Assembly: GCA_947561585.1 (NCBI GenBank)
Contig: CANNZV010002503.1
Span: forward strand, 1 to 64,000
DNA from: Caprella mutica
Taxonomy: Eukaryota; Arthropoda; Malacostraca; Amphipoda; Caprellidae
Direction: 5' to 3'
Length of the DNA: 64,000 nucleotides
Part shown: positions 59,692-64,000 of the stretch, in pieces
How positions within the stretch are numbered: the stretch's first letter is position 1
Layout: every line of letters begins with the position of its first letter
Made by a program: the position numbers and the translations under genes
The notes under the pieces: model-generated
The model's database searches: none
Told to the model about the DNA's origin: nothing
The model's input: only the letters and a program-made list of their open reading frames with translations

Positions 59692-60215
59692 GGGGTAGAT
59701 TCACTGCAAATTCATGGCAGTTCGGGGCAGATTCACAGCAGTTGCACAGGAGATAAAGACAGATGGCAGTTCGGGGCAGCATAATGGCAGTTCAGTGCTG
59801 ATTCATGGCAGTTAGGGGCAGATTCACGGGAGTTGCATATCAGCTGATGGGCTAGATTTACAGCAGTTGCACAAGAGATCGAGACAGATGGTAGTTCGGG
59901 GCAGCGTCATGGCAGTTCGGGGCAGCGTCATGGCAGTTCGGGGCAGCGTCATGGCAGTTCGGGGCAGCATCAAGGCAGTTCGGGGCCACGTCATGGCAGT
60001 TAGGGGCAGATTCATGGCAGTATCAGGGCAGTTCGGGGCAGATTCACAGCAGCATCATGGCAGTTCGGGGCAGATTCAGGGCAGCGTCATTGCAGTTCGG
60101 GGTAGATTCAAAGCAGCGTCATAGCAGTTTGGGGCAGATTAACGGCAGCGTCATTACAATTCAGGGCTGATTCACGGGAGTTGCATATCATCTGATGGGC
60201 CAGATTCACGACAGT
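59692..60215. repeat. 21-bp degenerate minisatellite
   Basis: Core catggcagttcggggcagcgt, most regular at about 59885-60010; outside that, units with gcagattcacagcag or gcagttgcac are interleaved. Chance frames on both strands follow from the 21-bp period. Confidence 0.9.
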
Positions 60216-60525
60216 TGCACAGGAGATAGGGCTAAGTACTAGCATTTTTACAGTCAATTAGTACCATTGTAGATAACAAAAGTATGAATTTGCCTATAAA
60301 CAGTTGGAACATGGATGGAGTTTTCTATGCGCAGTTTATAAATAGGGAAAAGAAGAAAGAATAGTATACCTACTTAGTTATTTGAGTACCCACTAGTACC
60401 TACTTCATTATATAACAAATATCTTCCTTTAAAACTGAAAACAGGTAAAATAATTAAATTAAAACTTGACCTATATTTCTAACTTGAAAGGTACTACCAG
60501 TACAATAGATTAAGAAAAAATTAGT

Positions 60526-60617
60526 TTAGGTTAAATTCCAAATTATCAGTCAGATTCACATCATCGGTCATATAAGAAAAAACTGTATAGGCCTACTAAT
60601 AATTATATTCTTCTTGT
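60526..60617. mobile_element. MITE-A left half
   Basis: tttaggttaaattccaaatt then atcagtcagattcacatcat and cggtcatataagaaaa match the left arm of the family; the right arm is missing. Confidence 0.65.
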
Positions 60618-60765
60618 GTTCTATTCATTATTCACACAAAGTTTGAATAATGAATATAGTGTATGTTTAGTTTGAAGTGACCACATCTAATGTCCAATGC
60701 CTTAAGAGAATCAAAATGTTTCAGATTAACGTATAGTATGTTGTGGTTCCAATTTCTGAACCGTA

Positions 60766-60957
60766 TACAGTGTGACCGCAAAAAATGTATTCACTGCCAT
60801 TGATTCTAAAAATTCATCATTTCATGATAAGTATAATATATTGGTACCATAGATACGTAGTCTGTAGATTGATATTAATTTAATGAATTATAAATAGTAC
60901 TTATAAGATATACTTATAGTCGATGGCAGTGAATACCTTTTTTACGGACACACTGTA
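60766..60957. mobile_element. mariner-like MITE, 192 bp
   Basis: The left end tacagtgtgaccgcaaaaaa and the right end, reversed, tacagtgtgtccgtaaaaaa pair over about 45 bp, both followed by a gtattcactgccat block. TA lies on each side. No transposase. Confidence 0.87.
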
Positions 60958-61686
60958 TATTTGCATCACTGGAGGGGGGAAGGCGTGCGGCGTGCACCCA
61001 CCTCCCCTGATCACTGGAGGGGGAGGGGAGGCATGCACCCAGATTGCAGGAACTGGTAAAGTGTTCGCCAAGAAATCTTCCATTTTGGCCTAGTTTCAGA
61101 GAATGTTCATTGAGTCGCTAATATATCTTTTTTTTCAAAATAAGTTAACTAAAATTAGTAACGCAGTCACCAGTCGTCATAATTTAATTCCAATTTTGAA
61201 AGTCGTCAGTCGACAGTCGTCAATATACCTATACTATTATAACAACCTAAATTGATTGAGAGCGTATCAGCCAATCAGAGAGGCATACAACTGATACCAG
61301 CCAATCACAGAGAGCCTGAGAGAGGCATACTTTCTCAAGTTTCTTTCATAGTTATTCATTTTTTTACCCGATAATTAGTCAGAGAGCATCAAATTAAAAT
61401 GACAAGTAGTGACCACATCATCCATAACAAAAGAACACCGAAAACAGAAAACTGATACACAATTTGAATTATAGCTACATCGTGGATTGCGCAATATCAA
61501 AACAAAATGGCAGCTTTGTTTACATTTCAACAGAGATTCGCTGTTCCGCTGTTTATGATTATGAGTCACCAATTTTAAATCTGATTTAAGTGCTCATTAG
61601 TTGTCTATATATGTGAAAGATACTTATTTTCACAAATTTTAAGTAGAAAATTAATCGGCCCAAGGTACATACTCTTGAACTAGGCA
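60958..61686. other. Spacer with paired CCAAT motifs
   Basis: Contains cagccaatcagagagg (61269-61284) and cagccaatcacagag (61301-61315), a C/EBP-like palindrome attgcgcaat near 61484, and aaatggcagc near 61505. No supported exon. Confidence 0.35.
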
Positions 61687-62465
61687 TTTTGGCTTCTGTT
61701 CTCACTTCTCAGTGAAATACATTGTAAATATAGGAGTAAATTAATGATTGTTCGCACAGAAAATGTTAAAACTGTCCCATATTCTGCAGACTGGGCGTGC
61801 GCCGTGCACCCCACTTCCAAAGTGCCGTGCGGGTGCAAGATGCCAAAGATTCCAGTGTGGTTTCTCACCATTTGCAATTGAAGTGCTCAAAAGTCTGCAG
61901 AATGCGTCTATTCTCCCGCAGATATTTTAATTTGAGATACAGTTACTCTCTGACTCACAGTAGCAGAAGCAGAATCTCCGGCAGCTAAATTAATGGCAAC
62001 ATAGAAATTAATTCAAAATCTCCAGCAGAGATCTCAAAATTCTAAAATTTATCAAAAACTCCCGCAGAGTCTTGGAAAAATGTTCCATATTCTGCAGACT
62101 GGTTACCTGGGATTTTGGAGAGAATTTATGATAATTTGGTCATTTTGGAGAGAAATTTAGTGAATTTTTCAGAGAGCTGGAGAGACAAATAGAGAGTTCA
62201 TGAGCCATACTATTTTACTTGGCATAGGAATAAATTCAAAATCTCCCACAGCCCATGTTTCAGAGGCTGGAAATTTGTATGCCAATTTTTGAGCCAAAGT
62301 TTCACAAAAATTCTGAGCAAAGCCAATTTGACTCAATTTTTGAAAATTTAAAGCCAAAACTAACAAGTCTGCAAAAGTATGGGACATTTTTAATATTTTC
62401 TGTGCGAACAATCCTTAATTTCCTCCTATATTTACTTGTATTTTACTGAGAACAGAAGCCAAAAA
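61687..62465. mobile_element. Foldback-type element with about 100-bp TIRs
   Basis: The left 105 bp (ttttggcttctgttctca, then taaatataggagtaaatta, then ttgttcgcacagaaaatg, then gtcccatattctgcagact) pairs with the right end at about 62366-62465 in reverse, with small indels. The interior holds a MITE-C copy (61892-62102). Confidence 0.8.
61892..62102. mobile_element. MITE-C copy, 211 bp
   Basis: Begins agtctgcagaatgcgtctat and ends ttccatattctgcagactgg, giving a short inverted CAGTCTGCAGAAT terminus. The middle has cagctaaattaatggcaac. Confidence 0.7.
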
Positions 62466-62614
62466 GGAAGATTTCTATTTTCTTGATGAACACTTTACCA
62501 GTTTCTGCAGACAGGAAAACTAACATGGGAACATAGGAATTAATTCAAAATATAAAGCAAATTAGACATATGAGTTTTGAGCTTTTGAAATCTAACCCAT
62601 TAATTGGCTTTAAG

Positions 62615-62785
62615 CCAGTCTGTATTTCGTGGTAAATTGCACCGACATGTCAGTGGAATTTTTTCACCTTTGAATATAATATTCTGACAAAGTTGGTGGA
62701 ATTTTAGCTATTTATTCCTATGTTACCATTAATTTTCGGTGGATAAATTGGGAAAATGTGGGTGGATCAGCAAAAATAGGGTCAC
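62615..62785 (+). mobile_element. MITE-B copy, right end missing
   Basis: Starts ccagtctgtatttcgtggta and runs through accgacatgtcagtggaatt and ttcctatgttaccattaatt to about 62785. Confidence 0.75.
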
Positions 62786-62950
62786 GCAGATAAATTGCGG
62801 CCCTTTAATTTTTAATTGCGGCCCTCTCAAGAGAGTCTCAGTCTCTCAAACATTATGAATTGAAATTACATTAAAATGTTGCATAGCTATCAAAAAAAGC
62901 ACAGTGCATGCTATAACTTATTAATTCAAGCTTTGACGTGTGTTATGAAG

Positions 62951-63196
62951 CCAGACTGTATTTCATGGTAAATTCCACCGACTTGTCGGTGGAATTTTTT
63001 CCATTTGAAAATAATATTCTGGCAAAGTCGGTGGATTTTTAGCTATTTATTCAAATGTTACCATTAATTTTCGGTGGAAAATGAGCAAAATGTTGGTGGA
63101 TACTGGATCAGCCAAATTACAGGAAATTTATGGTGGATTTTTTTTTCAGCTTTTTGAAAAAGTCAGTGGAATTTTGTGAACCAAATACAGACTGCC
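62951..63196 (+). mobile_element. MITE-B copy, full length, about 246 bp
   Basis: Begins ccagactgtatttcatggta and ends aaccaaatacagactgcc, so both termini are present and inverted. Two inner inverted blocks (caccgacttgtcggtgg; tgttaccattaattttcgg) add structure. No coding capacity. Confidence 0.82.
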
Positions 63197-63274
63197 ACTG
63201 GTTATGGAGCTATGATGTTTCAGTTGTTAGAGGCCGCAGTTAGTGAGTGGACCGCAATATACCTGCATGACCCT

Positions 63275-63348
63275 ACTGGAAATTTATGGTGGATTTTTTC
63301 AGCTGTTTGAGAAAGTCAGTGGGATTTTGTGCACCAAATACAGACTGG
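63275..63348 (+). mobile_element. MITE-B right-end fragment
   Basis: ctggaaatttatggtggatt to gcaccaaatacagactgg matches the last 75 bp of the copy ending at 63196. Confidence 0.7.
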
Positions 63349-63550
63349 GCTTTAAGCCTTTTAAAGTTTAACTGACATACTCCGTTACATGGTCCGCAGC
63401 TAAATTAAAGGTAACTTAGAAATTAATTGAAGATTTCCCACAGAGATTTCCAATTTCTAAAATTCCCACAGAGAGTCTTGGAAAACTGTTCCATATTCTG
63501 CAGACTGGTTAGGTTTAGGTAGATCATAGATCTTAAGATTCCTGATTTGG

Positions 63551-63809
63551 CAGTCTGCAGAATGTGTCTCTTCTCCCGCAGAGATTATAATTTGAGAGAC
63601 AGTTACTCTCCGACTCTCAGTAGCAGATTCAGAATCTCCCGCAGCTAAATTAATAGTAACATAGGAATTAATTCAAAATCTCCCGCAGCTAAATTAATGG
63701 TAACATAGGAATTAATTCAAGATTTCCCGCAGAGATCTCAAATTTCTAAAATTCAATCAAAAACTCCCGCAGAGAGTCTTGGAAAAATGTTCCATATTCT
63801 GCAGACTGG
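63551..63809. mobile_element. MITE-C copy with an internal 43-bp duplication
   Basis: Begins cagtctgcagaatgtgtctc and ends ttccatattctgcagactgg. The block aaatctcccgcagctaaatt then aatggtaacataggaattaa is tandemly doubled at about 63637-63722. The copy at 61892 has it once. Confidence 0.72.
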
Positions 63810-64000
63810 CAGTGATTTCAAGAGGTCAAAACTAAACTCAGATGTCTAATTAACTTAAATTTTTCAATAAATTTTCATGTTCCCATGTAAATTTTGCCTT
63901 GTAATCTTCAAAAAATGAGTCAAATTGGCTTGGGCCTTGGCTCAGAATTTTAGAAAAATGTTGGCTCAAAAATTGGCTTAAAATTTTCCAGCCTATGAAA
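63810..64000. other. Window end, MITE-like debris
   Basis: Contains ttgaggctcaaaaattggct-like words that also occur near 62285-62350, so more repeat material continues off the right edge. No gene seen. Confidence 0.4.

Overview
The window is animal nuclear DNA: AT-rich, gene-poor, packed with minisatellites and small inverted-repeat transposons. It holds one recognisable gene, the 3' two thirds of a MAP kinase kinase 7 gene (MAP2K7; Drosophila hemipterous, hep), on the minus strand at 27730-42015. Thirteen exons join with consistent splice phases into 828 codons plus a stop. The first visible exon starts inside a codon, so the start lies beyond 42015 and I did not find it. A long Ser/Tyr/Pro-rich tail after the kinase domain is unlike vertebrate MKK7 and like insect Hep, so an arthropod is likely; an AT-rich, repeat-rich insect such as a hemipteran would fit, but that is a guess.

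Layout. 1-26 kb: no supported gene. Eleven minisatellite arrays (units of 18 to 45 bp), an about 40-copy-per-Mb-style scatter of small mobile elements, chiefly a TA-flanked MITE family (MITE-A), a pogo-like MITE, and two older dispersed families (family S and family R). A few GC-richer islands carry CCAAT, octamer or palindromic motifs that could be regulatory. 27.4-42 kb: hep, with introns carrying two minisatellites, two MITE-A copies and a 2.4 kb hAT-like element with an 8-bp target duplication only 15 bp from a splice donor. 42-47 kb: MITE-B and MITE-C copies, then an interrupted 26-bp minisatellite containing a clean 449-bp TIR transposon. 47.2-58.6 kb: an 11.4 kb LTR element with two 1222-bp LTRs that differ at two bases, a 5-bp target duplication, a primer-binding-site candidate and a polypurine tract, but no gag-pol reading frame in its 8.9 kb interior. 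This is a young, large, non-autonomous LTR element (LARD-like). 58.6-64 kb: further TIR elements, a 21-bp array, a mariner-like MITE, and more MITE-B/C.

Most long open reading frames here are artefacts of tandem repeats whose unit length is a multiple of three. No tRNA, rRNA or CRISPR was supported. The most notable items are the non-coding LTR element, the symmetric phase-2 tail exons of hep, the hAT insertion beside a hep splice site, and a minisatellite that appears to have grown out of the end of a dispersed element. All coordinates of repeats were read by eye and edges are approximate to a few bases unless a target duplication is given.
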